The notes under the pieces are model-generated. The model was not told the origin of the DNA. It saw nothing but the letters and a program-made list of their open reading frames with translations, and ran no database searches. Positions 31,508-39,733 of a stretch of 64,000 bases of DNA are shown one piece after another (within the stretch, counting starts at the first letter, position 1; each line of letters starts with the position of its first letter). A program made the position numbers and the translations under genes. Source of the DNA: Nocardia suismassiliense (GTDB lineage Bacteria; Actinomycetota; Actinomycetes; Mycobacteriales; Mycobacteriaceae); assembly GCF_900269665.1 (NCBI RefSeq), contig NZ_LT985361.1:8262389-8326388 (forward strand). The letters run 5' to 3'.

Positions 31508-32575
31508 CTACTCCGAGCGCTTCTCGATCTCACGCTGCACAGCCTCGAGGACTGCTACATCGTCAGCGTCGTCCTCGGCCTGTCGACGGCGCGCGTCGAA
31601 CTCCTCGTAGCGTTCCGTGGAGATCCGTTTGGCCTCATCGGCCGAAACGGAACCCGCGTTCCGCAACACACCGCGTTCATAGAACTGGAGGAAGCGGTCG
31701 GTCTGGGCAGCCCAGTCCGCCATCGTGATCTGTTCGCGCCGCGCGGCCCGATCCTCAGCGAAGTCGAGGAACATAGTGGTGAGCCGATTGAGATCCTGAA
31801 TCTCCTTCTCCTCCAGGTAGTTCTTCGCGATGTCCACATCGCCCTTCCGGACGACGCCGCCTTTCCAACTGGTCAAACCCATGTTCGGCTTGCTCACGTC
31901 GCAGCGATGCACAACAAGTTCCGCCGCCGTGTGGCTGGACACGGCAAACAGCAGCTTGTTCTGGATCGTCTTGAAGAATGTCTGCGCGACAGCGGCTTTC
32001 GGGTCGTAATCGACGCTGGCTGCCGAGAAGACCTCCTTGACCTTCTGGTAGAACCGCTTCTCCGACGCGCGGATATCTCGGATCCGGGCAAGCAGTTCGT
32101 CGAAGTAGTCAGCACCCTGTGGATCCTTCAGCCGCGCGTCGTTCATCGCGAAACCCTTGATCAGGTACTCGCGCAGCACGGTCGTGGCCCATCGCCGGAA
32201 CTGCACGCCCCGCGGCGAACGAACGCGGTAGCCGACTGCGAGGATGACGTCGAGGTTGTAGTGCTCTATCTCGCGCTCGACCTCGCGCCCGCCTTCCGAC
32301 CGAACTATTCGGAATTTCCGAATAGTTGAGTCCATCACGCACTCGCCGTCGGCATAGATGGTCTTGATGTGCTCGTTGATCGTCGGCACACTCTTGTCGA
32401 ACAAATCGGACATCTCGCGCTGCGTCAGCCACACCGTGCCGTCGACAGTACGGAGCTGTACTTCGGTGCGACCGTCCTCGGTGTTGTAAACGACGAACTC
32501 ACCCGGAGTGATAGCGGCAACCCGAACATCGAGGTTCTCCGCAGCGCCGGCTTCGGCGTCGAACGGTTCTTCCAT
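31508..32575 (-). CDS. rhuM: RhuM family virulence-associated protein
   Basis: A 355-residue protein of the RhuM family, first named in a Salmonella pathogenicity island and spread on genomic islands and phages. Recognisable blocks: the N-terminal DGTVWLTQREMSDLFDKSVP, then EHYNLDVILAVGYRVRSPRG and FRRWATTVLREYLIKGFAMN, and a C-terminal charged helical region. The first two blocks form a KilA-N/BRO-like putative DNA-binding domain. The molecular function is unproven; toxin or anti-phage roles are suspected. ATG 32575 is preceded by GGGGAGAAATCAGG. Position next to the ABC-3C island suggests a shared accessory hot spot, although it lies outside the direct repeats. Confidence 0.88.
   Translation of the reverse strand: MEEPFDAEAGAAENLDVRVAAITPGEFVVYNTEDGRTEVQLRTVDGTVWLTQREMSDLFDKSVPTINEHIKTIYADGECVMDSTIRKFRIVRSEGGREVEREIEHYNLDVILAVGYRVRSPRGVQFRRWATTVLREYLIKGFAMNDARLKDPQGADYFDELLARIRDIRASEKRFYQKVKEVFSAASVDYDPKAAVAQTFFKTIQNKLLFAVSSHTAAELVVHRCDVSKPNMGLTSWKGGVVRKGDVDIAKNYLEEKEIQDLNRLTTMFLDFAEDRAARREQITMADWAAQTDRFLQFYERGVLRNAGSVSADEAKRISTERYEEFDARRRQAEDDADDVAVLEAVQREIEKRSE
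32303..32327. repeat. 25-bp palindrome inside rhuM
   Basis: AACTATTCGGAA and its exact complement TTCCGAATAGTT flank a single central T, within the codons for the TIRKFRIV region of rhuM. A near-perfect palindrome this AT-rich is unusual in a GC-rich coding sequence. Confidence 0.7.
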
Positions 32576-32840
32576 CCTGATTTCTCCCCTGCTTCAGGTA
32601 CGACAGATGCACCGAGGGCTGCCAACAGGAGAAGCCCGGCAAGCCCACAACCCGAACACTGAACTCGTCAGTGGATTGTCGTAGCATGTAGGAACAGCCA
32701 GAAACGTCCGCCAAGACAAATCCGAAGCCCTGCTGGAGTCCACCTCTGGCAGGGCCTCGGCGTATCCAAGGACCGCCATCCGCGATCCCGCCGCAATCGT
32801 AGGCGGTGCGACCGACACCGAACCGTACCCGCGCGACGGA

Positions 32841-33554
32841 TCAGGGCAGGGAGGTGAGTAGGGCGGCGCCCATGCGCTGGACGTCGGCGCAGGAGTCGAA
32901 GGCGTCGGTTTGGATCTTGGTGGTGCGTACTGCTAGTTCGGTGCTGCCGAAGGGGGCGGGGGTGCCGATGTTGCAGGTTCGTTTGTGGGTGTCCTGGACT
33001 GAGCGGTAGAGGACTACCTGGCGGCCGTAATATTCGGTTCGGCGGAGATCTTGGAATGTTCCTGGTTCGAGTAGGTCGTCGATGGTGCGGGTGGAGGTGC
33101 CGATCACCAATTCGAAGGATCGGTCGATGGCTTGCCATTGGCACATTCGCCAGGTCGGACGATCAGGATTGGTCAGTCGCTTCTTCGTGGACGTGTCCAG
33201 TGCGGCGGCGGAGATCTTGGATTCCGGGAGGGAGCAGGGGTCCCAGAGTGCGTCTGCCACAGGCTGTTCGACCTTGGGTGGGCTCTCGGGTGCAGCGGTC
33301 GCGGGTGCAGGTGCGGGCACCTGTGCCGGTGCGGGTGCCTGTGCTGGTGCTGGTGCTGGTGCGGGCGCAGGAGCAGGGGCAGGTGCGCCGGCGTCCCCCG
33401 GAACCGGCGCGGGCGCTGCGGGAGCGCTTGTCGCCGAGGCAGTAACGCCGGGCTTCGGCGAAGTATCCGCGGAGTTGGCATCACACCCGGCGAGCAGCAT
33501 GGCCGCCCCACAGGCCAGCGCCGCGACACTGCGCGCGGTATTCCTTGTGAACAT
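32841..33554 (-). CDS. DUF3558 lipoprotein with Ala-Pro repeat linker
   Basis: A 237-residue exported lipoprotein. Signal peptide with lipobox LLAGC (Cys24), then a linker of about 50 residues made largely of Ala-Pro dipeptides (codons for AP, AQ and PV repeats between about 33297 and 33400), then a DUF3558 domain with paired cysteines (WDPCSLPE, WRMCQW, RTCNIG and FDSCAD). The ATG at 33554 has AGGA upstream; the frame runs far beyond but overlaps the monooxygenase gene. The proline-rich arm probably spans part of the cell wall. Function unknown. It is a paralog of the protein at 12567-13154. Confidence 0.82.
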   Translation of the reverse strand: MFTRNTARSVAALACGAAMLLAGCDANSADTSPKPGVTASATSAPAAPAPVPGDAGAPAPAPAPAPAPAPAQAPAPAQVPAPAPATAAPESPPKVEQPVADALWDPCSLPESKISAAALDTSTKKRLTNPDRPTWRMCQWQAIDRSFELVIGTSTRTIDDLLEPGTFQDLRRTEYYGRQVVLYRSVQDTHKRTCNIGTPAPFGSTELAVRTTKIQTDAFDSCADVQRMGAALLTSLP

Positions 33555-33681
33555 CTCGAAGTTCCTCACTGCCAAGGGATTTCCCCACCGATTGGCTGTT
33601 CTCGCCACTGCATCCGCAGCGCGTGCTTCTGGTATCGGTAGAACGACCAGTTTGTTAACGCGACTAAGGAAATGCAGAGGC

Positions 33682-34782
33682 TCATGGCAGATCGCGGAGC
33701 AGACCGTAGTCGCGCTCGTAGATTCGAGGTGCTGCCAGCCGGAGCACCGCGTCACGGACAACCGGGGCCATGCTCCTGGTGCTGTCACGCCGCCGCGTCC
33801 GCGCCTGCACCCACCGGGTACGCGGGAGACGCCGCAGCCGATAGCGAGCCAGCAGGTGCTCGATTTCGCCGGTGCCGCCGAGGGATTCGGCCAGGACCAG
33901 CGCGTCCTCCACCGACATCGCCACGCCCTGCGCCATATTGGGCGAACTCGCGTGCGCGGCATCACCGATGAGGATGATTCGCCGGGTCCGCCACGTCGAG
34001 TCGGTGACCTCCTCGATGGCGGAAAAGTGGGCGTCCGGGCCCGCGAGCAAATCTCGAACCTCCCTGTCGAAATGGGAAAAGTGTTCAGCCAGTGGCTTTC
34101 CCATGGGTGCGACGGCAGCCGGTTCGGACATGGACAGATCGGCGTAGCAGTACAGCCGATCCTCGCCGACCGGAACCGCGAGGAACGTCGCCCCTCGCCC
34201 GAGCCACACGGTCCAGTCGTGAATATCCGCGGCATTGCCGGTAACGAACCGCCAGCAGACCTGCCCCACATAACGAGCTTCGGCATGCGGACTCACCATG
34301 CGCCGCAGCTCCGAGTGCACGCCGTCGGCACCGACCACGACGTCATAGCAGCCGCTGGTCCCATCACTGAACGCCACCTCCACGCCGTCTTCGGACTCGG
34401 TGAGCGTGCGCACGGTGACACCGGTCCGGATGGGCAGCCGCAACTTGTCCGCCAGCGCCGACCGCAACCGGTCATAGGTGATACCCACGGGCTGCCCGAT
34501 ACCCCGCCACAGCGCGGCCATATCGATGTCAGCGAGCGTGCGACCCCGGTAATCCCGCAGGCGCTGCGTACGGATCGGCACACCGTCCCGCAGCGCATCC
34601 TCGAGTCCGAGCTCGGCCAGCGCCCGAACAGCATTGCCCGGCAGGAAGAGTCCGGCCCCGGCCGGGCTGTGCGTCCGCCGCTCGATGATGTCCACCGACA
34701 GCCCGCGACGGTCCAGCGCACCCGCGGCGGCCATCCCGGCGACCCCGGCCCCGACGACGAGAACGTGCAACGGATTCGGCAT
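33682..34782 (-). CDS. FAD-dependent monooxygenase
   Basis: A 366-residue class A flavin hydroxylase. The N-terminal FAD fold VVGAGVAGMAAAGAL (about 9-23) ends with the acid of IIERR, the middle DG motif reads VVVGADGVHSELRR, and the GD motif IILIGDAAHASSP is near residue 270. Salicylate hydroxylase/zeaxanthin epoxidase-like enzymes share this pattern, and the substrate is unknown. It is a separate lineage from the monooxygenase at 10814. Co-oriented neighbours are the DUF3558 lipoprotein downstream and the metallo-hydrolase upstream, 116 bp away, so an operon is possible but not evident. Confidence 0.9.
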   Translation of the reverse strand: MPNPLHVLVVGAGVAGMAAAGALDRRGLSVDIIERRTHSPAGAGLFLPGNAVRALAELGLEDALRDGVPIRTQRLRDYRGRTLADIDMAALWRGIGQPVGITYDRLRSALADKLRLPIRTGVTVRTLTESEDGVEVAFSDGTSGCYDVVVGADGVHSELRRMVSPHAEARYVGQVCWRFVTGNAADIHDWTVWLGRGATFLAVPVGEDRLYCYADLSMSEPAAVAPMGKPLAEHFSHFDREVRDLLAGPDAHFSAIEEVTDSTWRTRRIILIGDAAHASSPNMAQGVAMSVEDALVLAESLGGTGEIEHLLARYRLRRLPRTRWVQARTRRRDSTRSMAPVVRDAVLRLAAPRIYERDYGLLRDLP

Positions 34783-34898
34783 GTGGTCTCCTCATGGTGG
34801 CTGTCCGGCCCACCCCGGAGCCGGTACGGCACCCACCTTCTGCCCCCGCAGAGCCCATGTGCCAGACCAGAAACTGCTCACTTCACCAGCCGCGCACC

Positions 34899-35879
34899 TC
34901 AGGGCGTGAAAGTCTGCAGGTGATCGACGGTGACGAACTTGCTTGCCGGGCCGGCCGCAGCGACCGCCTTGCGCAGCGCCTCGAGCCCACCCCAGTCGCG
35001 CGCTGGTTCGGCGAGCGGATAGTCGAAATCGTCCCAGTGCGTGGGCAATACGTAGCGCGGGCCACCGGTCACCTGGAGCAGTCGCGCGACGTAGTCGACG
35101 ATCTTGCCGCCGCCCGCGGGCAACAGCAGCACGTCCGGGCGCAGACCCGCCAGCTCGGATTCGATGTAGTTGGAGCCACCCAGGTTCAGCACGCTCACCT
35201 CGCCACCGCTCACCTCGTAGGCCAGCGTGCCGCCCTCGACCAGATCCCGAATCACCTTGGGCTCCGGCAGTTTTTCCGCGCCGAGCCCCGTCCGGGTACC
35301 GGCGAACGCCACCGCGGCCCTGGCCCCGGAGGCCGAGTGCAGCGAGCGCAGCACGCGAATGGTGTAGCCGTCGAAGCGCAGATGTTCACCGCCGGTGGCG
35401 ATGGCGAGCTGATCCTCGGGGGCACCGAGCGCGGCCATCAGATTCAGGTGGGTCTCGGTGCCGAGCACCGTCGCACCGGTCTTCTTCGCCAGGTACGGCA
35501 CGTCGGTCAGATGGTCGTAGTGACCGTGGGTGACCAGGATGTGGTCGGCCCGCAGTTCACCGCTGTCCACGTAGCGGTCGATCAGCGCCGTATCGACGGT
35601 GATCGCTGTGTTCGGGTCGGCGCCCGCGGCGGTATAGGTTCCGGTATGGAACCTGGTCAGCCAGGGATCGATCAGTACCGTCTTGCCGCCGGGCAGCCGT
35701 ATTTCCCAGCCGTTGTTGCCCCACCAGCGCAGCGTCACGCCACCGGGCGCCGGAGCACCGGTGACCGAGGTGACGGCCGCCGGGCTCGCGGAATCCGTTC
35801 CGCCACAGGCGACTACACCCGCGAGCACCGACGCGCCCGCCGTCATACCGAAGAATTCTCGCCGTCCGAAACCTGTCAT
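34899..35879 (-). CDS. Tat-exported MBL-fold metallo-hydrolase (UlaG-like)
   Basis: A 326-residue exported hydrolase. The N-terminus GRREFFG (R6-R7) is a twin-arginine signal; the hydrophobic part ends in VVACGG, so Cys25 may also be lipidated. The zinc signature THGHYDHL (H118, H120, D122, H123) defines the metallo-beta-lactamase fold, and the overall match is to UlaG/YtnP-like L-ascorbate-6-phosphate lactonase relatives, not to antibiotic beta-lactamases. A late PTHWDDFDYPL gives another conserved His. It is divergent from a LysR regulator 83 bp away, with an 8+8 bp inverted repeat between them, so LysR control is likely. Confidence 0.88.
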   Translation of the reverse strand: MTGFGRREFFGMTAGASVLAGVVACGGTDSASPAAVTSVTGAPAPGGVTLRWWGNNGWEIRLPGGKTVLIDPWLTRFHTGTYTAAGADPNTAITVDTALIDRYVDSGELRADHILVTHGHYDHLTDVPYLAKKTGATVLGTETHLNLMAALGAPEDQLAIATGGEHLRFDGYTIRVLRSLHSASGARAAVAFAGTRTGLGAEKLPEPKVIRDLVEGGTLAYEVSGGEVSVLNLGGSNYIESELAGLRPDVLLLPAGGGKIVDYVARLLQVTGGPRYVLPTHWDDFDYPLAEPARDWGGLEALRKAVAAAGPASKFVTVDHLQTFTP

Positions 35880-35935
35880 GGGGGCACAAGAACACAGGAC
35901 CGTCGCCGCTGTCCAAGACCGACGGGTCTGCTCGG

Positions 35936-35955
35936 CGATATCGAAAACGATATCG
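35936..35955. promoter_or_regulatory. inverted repeat between the metallo-hydrolase and LysR genes
   Basis: CGATATCG-AAAA-CGATATCG forms a 20-bp symmetric element, each half itself a palindrome, ending 7 bp before the LysR GTG start. The position and divergent layout suit a LysR-type autoregulatory site. Confidence 0.55.
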
Positions 35956-35962
35956 TCGCAGC

Positions 35963-36913
35963 GTGGACATGCTGCGTCAGCTGCGGTACTTCGTTGCCGT
36001 CGCCGAAGAATTACATTTCGGCCGGGCCGCCGAACGCCTCGGCATCGCCCAGCCGCCGCTGAGTCAACGCATCCGCAAACTGGAAAACGATCTGGGCGCG
36101 CGGCTGTTCGACCGGGCCAGCCGCCGGGTCGAGCTCACCGAGGCGGGCCAGATCCTGCTCGCCGAGTCCCGCGATCTGCTCGCCCGCTGGGAGCGCACCA
36201 CCTCGCTGGTCGGCAAGGCGCATCGCGGCGAGATGGACGCGCTGCGGGTCGGCGTGCCGCCGGAACTGGCGGGCCGGGTGCTCGCCGCGATCCTCACCGC
36301 GTTCGAAAGTCGTGAGGTGCGCGTGGATCTGCAGGAGCTGACCACGGCCGAACAGGTCCGCCTGCTCGCCGACCGCCAGCTCGACGCGGGGCTGCTGCAA
36401 CACCCGGTCGACGTGGTCGGCTTGGAGCTGGGCCCCGCCGTCGACACCCCGGTCGGGGTGGTGCTGCCGCGCGATTCACCGCTGGCCGTGCGCGCTTCGC
36501 TCACCCTCGCCGATCTGGCCGGACTCGGGCTGGTGATCTTCCCGCGCGCGGCCGCTCCCGGTCTCTACGACGCGACACTGCGCACCTGCTGGGAGCACGG
36601 CTTCCGGCCCGCCCGGGTGCAGCACGCCCGCAATCCCGAATTCGTACTGGGCATGGTGCTTTCCGGTCGCGGCGTCGCCTTCGACCAGGGTCTGGTAGCG
36701 CAGAAGGAGCCGAGGGTCGTCTGGCGTCCACTACCGGCGGGCACGTTGCAGTGGCGGCTCTCGCTCGCCTGGCCCGCGCACGCGCCACACCCCCTGGTGG
36801 CCGAGCTGGCGGAGCTGATTGTGCGAGTTGTACAGGGCGACGGCAACTCTCGGCCCGCCGCTGTTCAGGAGGTGGCGCAGCGGCCGTGGAACGTGGTGTA
36901 CGGCAGGCCGTGA
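35963..36913 (+). CDS. LysR family transcriptional regulator
   Basis: A 316-residue LTTR. The winged HTH is at residues about 1-62 (FGRAAERLGIAQPPLSQRIR), followed by a linker helix and a periplasmic-binding-like effector domain from about residue 90. The start is GTG 35963 (MDMLRQLRYFVAVAEE); the ATG two codons later is nearly as good. It is divergent from the metallo-hydrolase, its probable target. Its 3' end overlaps the convergent serine hydrolase gene by 49 bp, so the last 16 residues share DNA with that gene. Confidence 0.92.
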   Translation: MDMLRQLRYFVAVAEELHFGRAAERLGIAQPPLSQRIRKLENDLGARLFDRASRRVELTEAGQILLAESRDLLARWERTTSLVGKAHRGEMDALRVGVPPELAGRVLAAILTAFESREVRVDLQELTTAEQVRLLADRQLDAGLLQHPVDVVGLELGPAVDTPVGVVLPRDSPLAVRASLTLADLAGLGLVIFPRAAAPGLYDATLRTCWEHGFRPARVQHARNPEFVLGMVLSGRGVAFDQGLVAQKEPRVVWRPLPAGTLQWRLSLAWPAHAPHPLVAELAELIVRVVQGDGNSRPAAVQEVAQRPWNVVYGRP

Positions 36914-37767
36914 ACAATGCGGCCGATCGCGTGCGCGGCCGCGGCGCCGATCGCGCGATCCACCTCGGGCAGCCGCTGGGCGAGCGTGCCTGCCCTGGTG
37001 AAAACCGCGACGGCATAACGACTTCCGTCCGGATACTCGAGCACACCGATCTCATTGCGCACCCCGGGTAGCGTGCCGGTCTTGCCCCACACCTGCACCT
37101 CGGGCGGGAACGCGGCGGCAAGGCGGTGCCAATTCAGCTGCTGGCGCATGAGATCGCGCACCCACCGGCAGGCCTCGGCCGGGCCCGCGCGGTCCTCGCC
37201 GATGAGGGTGAGCAGCTGCGTCATTTCGCGCGGCGTGCTCGCGGTGGTCCGCTGCGGATCCAGCGCCCGACTGCTCAGGATCTCCGACGCCGCGAGCGCC
37301 GGAAACCGCTCGGCGAACTCGGCCGCGTCCCGCGCGCCGATGTCGTCGGCCATGCTTTGCACGATATGCCGTGGCGCGCCGACGATCCGGGTCCCGGCGA
37401 GCCCGAGTTCGCGGACCAGCGAGCGCACATTGTCGATGCCGACCCGCTCGAACAGCAGATCGGCGGCGGTGTTGTCGCTCAGCGTGATGGCGAAGAAGGC
37501 GGCATCACGCAGGCTGAGGTCGACGTCGTCGTGGCAACCCGCCGTGCCGACCCCGCCGAGCCGATCCACTGCCCCCGCACGCACCCGATCGGTCGGATCG
37601 AGCTGTCCCGCCGCCACCTGCCGGGCGAACTCCAGCACCAGCGGCACCTTCACCACCGACGCGAGCACCACCGGCTCGTCGGCGCCCGACCCCACCTCCG
37701 CGCCGCAGTCGAAACACCGGGCGTGCACCCAGCCCTGCACGCCGACGTCGCGAAAGATCTCCTGCAC
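36865..37767 (-). CDS. class A beta-lactamase-like serine hydrolase, no signal peptide
   Basis: A 300-residue penicillin-recognising-fold protein. The motifs are all present: SxxK (S37-V-V-K40), SDN (S97-D98-N99) and KTG (K229-T230-G231). The usual omega-loop ExxLN is not obvious, so efficient beta-lactam hydrolysis is uncertain. It begins MQEIFRDVGVQGWVHARCF without a Sec or Tat signal, so as written it would be cytosolic. ATG 37767 is the first in frame, and upstream sequence shows no alternative with a signal. The 3' end overlaps LysR by 49 bp. It could be a cell-wall-unrelated amidase or esterase. A palindrome-rich region lies upstream. Confidence 0.8.
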   Translation of the reverse strand: MQEIFRDVGVQGWVHARCFDCGAEVGSGADEPVVLASVVKVPLVLEFARQVAAGQLDPTDRVRAGAVDRLGGVGTAGCHDDVDLSLRDAAFFAITLSDNTAADLLFERVGIDNVRSLVRELGLAGTRIVGAPRHIVQSMADDIGARDAAEFAERFPALAASEILSSRALDPQRTTASTPREMTQLLTLIGEDRAGPAEACRWVRDLMRQQLNWHRLAAAFPPEVQVWGKTGTLPGVRNEIGVLEYPDGSRYAVAVFTRAGTLAQRLPEVDRAIGAAAAHAIGRIVHGLPYTTFHGRCATS

Positions 37768-38127
37768 GACTGCTCAAGCTGCCATACCGGCCGCGACCGA
37801 ACGCAACCGGTGCGGCGCTACCTCGCCGGGCCGCCGAAAAATAGGATGCGCCGGTCGAATTCGACCGGATACAGTTCGCAATGCGCCCGGTGCGCGGACA
37901 ACGGTCGATTCGACCGAATCGACGGATTCGGTAGCTCGACCGGTAGCGCTACCTGCCGTCGGTTCGAATACGCGTCGAGTCGATGGTGTCCGTTTTCAAC
38001 CGCGAACACCGGCGTGCAGGAACGCGCACGCACCCTATCCGGTTACGTCTCCGACGTATGCCGAAATGCGGTGAGCGCGCAGGAAATCGGACCGAATACC
38101 CGCCATGAAGGAAAGGACGGAATTGCC
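37768..38127. promoter_or_regulatory. palindrome-rich intergenic region
   Basis: This 360-bp gap has no gene but several symmetric elements: a perfect 18-bp palindrome CCGGTCGAATTCGACCGG at 37851-37868, a 9+9 bp inverted repeat GTCGATTCG-AC-CGAATCGAC at 37904-37923, and GGTAGCGCTACC near 37941. They share the TCGA core. They lie 84-185 bp upstream of the serine hydrolase start and before the small gene at 38128. Confidence 0.5.
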
Positions 38128-38313
38128 ATGCGCATTTTCACCTTCGCACGTCCGAACGACGACGCAGCGCGGAATATCGGTGCGGCGACGTCCTCGGTGC
38201 ATGCCGAGCAACACGCACTCCACCGCAACCACGCAGGCCGGCTCGACTACCAGCAGGCCGCAGCCCGCGAGCTGTTGCTGCTGGCGGCCTCGACCGTGGT
38301 GCGGATCCGCTAG
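38128..38313 (+). CDS. small hypothetical protein
   Basis: A 61-residue frame starting MRIFTFARPNDDAARNIG and ending LLLAASTVVRIR; AAAGGA lies 10 bases before the ATG. It is histidine- and alanine-rich in the middle (HAEQHALHRNH), with a hydrophobic end and no signal. It has no recognisable domain and no operon partner; the gene at 38320 is convergent, with 6 bp between stops. The ribosome site and tight fit between neighbours favour a real gene, but the evidence is modest. Confidence 0.45.
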   Translation: MRIFTFARPNDDAARNIGAATSSVHAEQHALHRNHAGRLDYQQAAARELLLLAASTVVRIR

Positions 38314-38319
38314 CGCGGC

Positions 38320-38898
38320 CTACGGCGTCCGGGCCAGCACTTCCCGGCCGACATAGCCGAGCAGTCGACGATGCCCGGGCTCCCCGTCCGCGACGGGGAT
38401 CTCGGCATCGAAGACACCGGGACCACGGAACTGGTCGATCCCACCCCGGCTCCGCATGGTGGCGAGAAGTTCGCCGCACAACTCGTCATCGGCCAGATCG
38501 GGCCTGCCGATGGCCACCGCGAGATCGACGCCGTGCACCACCAGTTCGGTGAGGTGCACCAGGGCCGCCGCCGAGGCAGGCAGCGCCCCCAGCGAACTGT
38601 GCACGGTGTTGTCCAGCGCGTCGGGCCGATGCCAGGCCGCGCGGTCCACCTCCGCCGCCGCCGCGTAGGCGCCCTGCGGATCGCCGCCGAGCCAATCGGA
38701 TTCGTGATCGGCACCGGAATCCGTGCCGCTCAACGCGGCCGCGTAGACGTGCATGCCGCCCACCGTGTGGTTCAGCACGGTGCGCACATCCCACTCCCGG
38801 CAGGGCGTCGGCGCGGCCAAGGAGCTGTCGTCCAAGGCGGCGACGATCACGCTCGTCGCGTCGAGAGCACGGTCGATCTGTCCGATCACGTTGTCCAT
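38320..38898 (-). CDS. TIGR03086/MDMPI-N family metal-binding protein
   Basis: A 192-residue DinB-like four-helix protein of the group first seen in mycothiol-dependent maleylpyruvate isomerases. The N-terminal PTPCREWDVRTVLNHTVGGM (about 30-49) supplies the first metal His, and a later ELVVHGVDLAVAIG supplies the second. Such proteins are typical of mycothiol-making actinobacteria and may use mycothiol or zinc; the reaction is not known. ATG 38898 follows AAGGAAG. The open frame continues to 39102 but the domain begins at MDNVIGQIDRALD. Confidence 0.82.
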   Translation of the reverse strand: MDNVIGQIDRALDATSVIVAALDDSSLAAPTPCREWDVRTVLNHTVGGMHVYAAALSGTDSGADHESDWLGGDPQGAYAAAAEVDRAAWHRPDALDNTVHSSLGALPASAAALVHLTELVVHGVDLAVAIGRPDLADDELCGELLATMRSRGGIDQFRGPGVFDAEIPVADGEPGHRRLLGYVGREVLARTP

Positions 38899-39330
38899 GA
38901 GCTTCCTTCGGTCGAGCGGTCTGGCTGAATTGGTAACACAGGCGGGCGACATACGGAGGCCGTTGCGAAAGCTGCTCGCGGCGAAATAGGTTGCCAGCAG
39001 TGTGCTTCTCGGTGGCCAGGCGATTAAGCGGATGCGCGATCCGAATACATCTCGGATACAGTCTGCAATGCGGCGCGAGCGCATGCAACGCTCGTCCCAC
39101 AACGTTTGAAAACTGTTGCGCAGACACCCTAACGACCGTAGAGCGCGCTATGTAGTGGGCACCCAGATGACAATCACTGCCGATTTCCGCCCCGGTCGTA
39201 CAGATTTCGGTAACCAGTTCAGGTGCGGTTCAAACCTGTTACTCCCGGTTGAAACAACTTGCCATGCATTGCCGGTTCGCATCACGCGATCAGCCGTCGT
39301 CAGGCACGCGCGGCCTACCATGTCGTGACC
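38899..39330. other. intergenic, no gene recognised
   Basis: 432 bp between divergent genes. Frames here are short, arginine-rich and lack ribosome sites. GGTTCAAACC and GGTTGAAAC, 20 bp apart near 39230, are the only notable repeats. It should contain the promoters of the 38320 and 39331 genes. Confidence 0.4.
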
Positions 39331-39723
39331 ATGCGCATCGACCTCTGCACCCTCGTCGTCGCGGACTACGACCCGGCGATCGCCTTCTTCACCGAAGCAC
39401 TCGGCTTCGACCTGATCGAGGACACCCCGTCCCGGACCAACGACGGGCGACCGAAACGCTGGGTCGTCGTCCGCCCGCCCGGCGCCCAGACAGGGCTGCT
39501 GCTCGCCCGCGCGGACGGCACGACGCAGGCCGACGTGGTCGGCAACCAGACCGCGGGCCGAGTCGGATTCTTTCTCCAGGTAGCCGATTTCGACGCGGCC
39601 TATCGCCACATGGCCTCGCACGGCGTCGAATTCGTCACCGCGCCACGGCAAGAGCCGTACGGCACGGTGGCGGTATTTCGCGATATCGCGGGCAATCGGT
39701 GGGACCTGCTGGGCCCCAACTGA
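39331..39723 (+). CDS. VOC (glyoxalase/bleomycin-resistance) family protein
   Basis: A 130-residue vicinal oxygen chelate protein with two beta-alpha-beta-beta-beta modules: LCTLVVADYDPAIAFFTEAL at the start and VGFFLQVADFDAAYRHM in the second half, ending DIAGNRWDLLGP. The terminal WDLL and first-module positions could bind a metal, but the N-terminal His ligand of glyoxalase I is replaced, so the activity is open. ATG 39331 is chosen because the fold starts there. It is a stand-alone gene. Its stop is 10 bp from the convergent hypothetical gene. Confidence 0.85.
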   Translation: MRIDLCTLVVADYDPAIAFFTEALGFDLIEDTPSRTNDGRPKRWVVVRPPGAQTGLLLARADGTTQADVVGNQTAGRVGFFLQVADFDAAYRHMASHGVEFVTAPRQEPYGTVAVFRDIAGNRWDLLGPN

Positions 39724-39733
39724 TCCGAAGCCG

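Noticed and set aside
32594..32818. 74-codon reverse-strand open frame between rhuM and the DUF3558 lipoprotein
   Set aside because: No ribosome site or domain, and it overlaps the likely rhuM promoter region.
33082..34923. 613-codon plus-strand open frame opposite the DUF3558 and monooxygenase genes
   Set aside because: Antisense to two genes with clear motifs, with no coherent domain or ribosome site.
39116..39328. 70-codon plus-strand open frame before the VOC gene
   Set aside because: Arginine-rich, no ribosome site and no recognisable features; likely chance.
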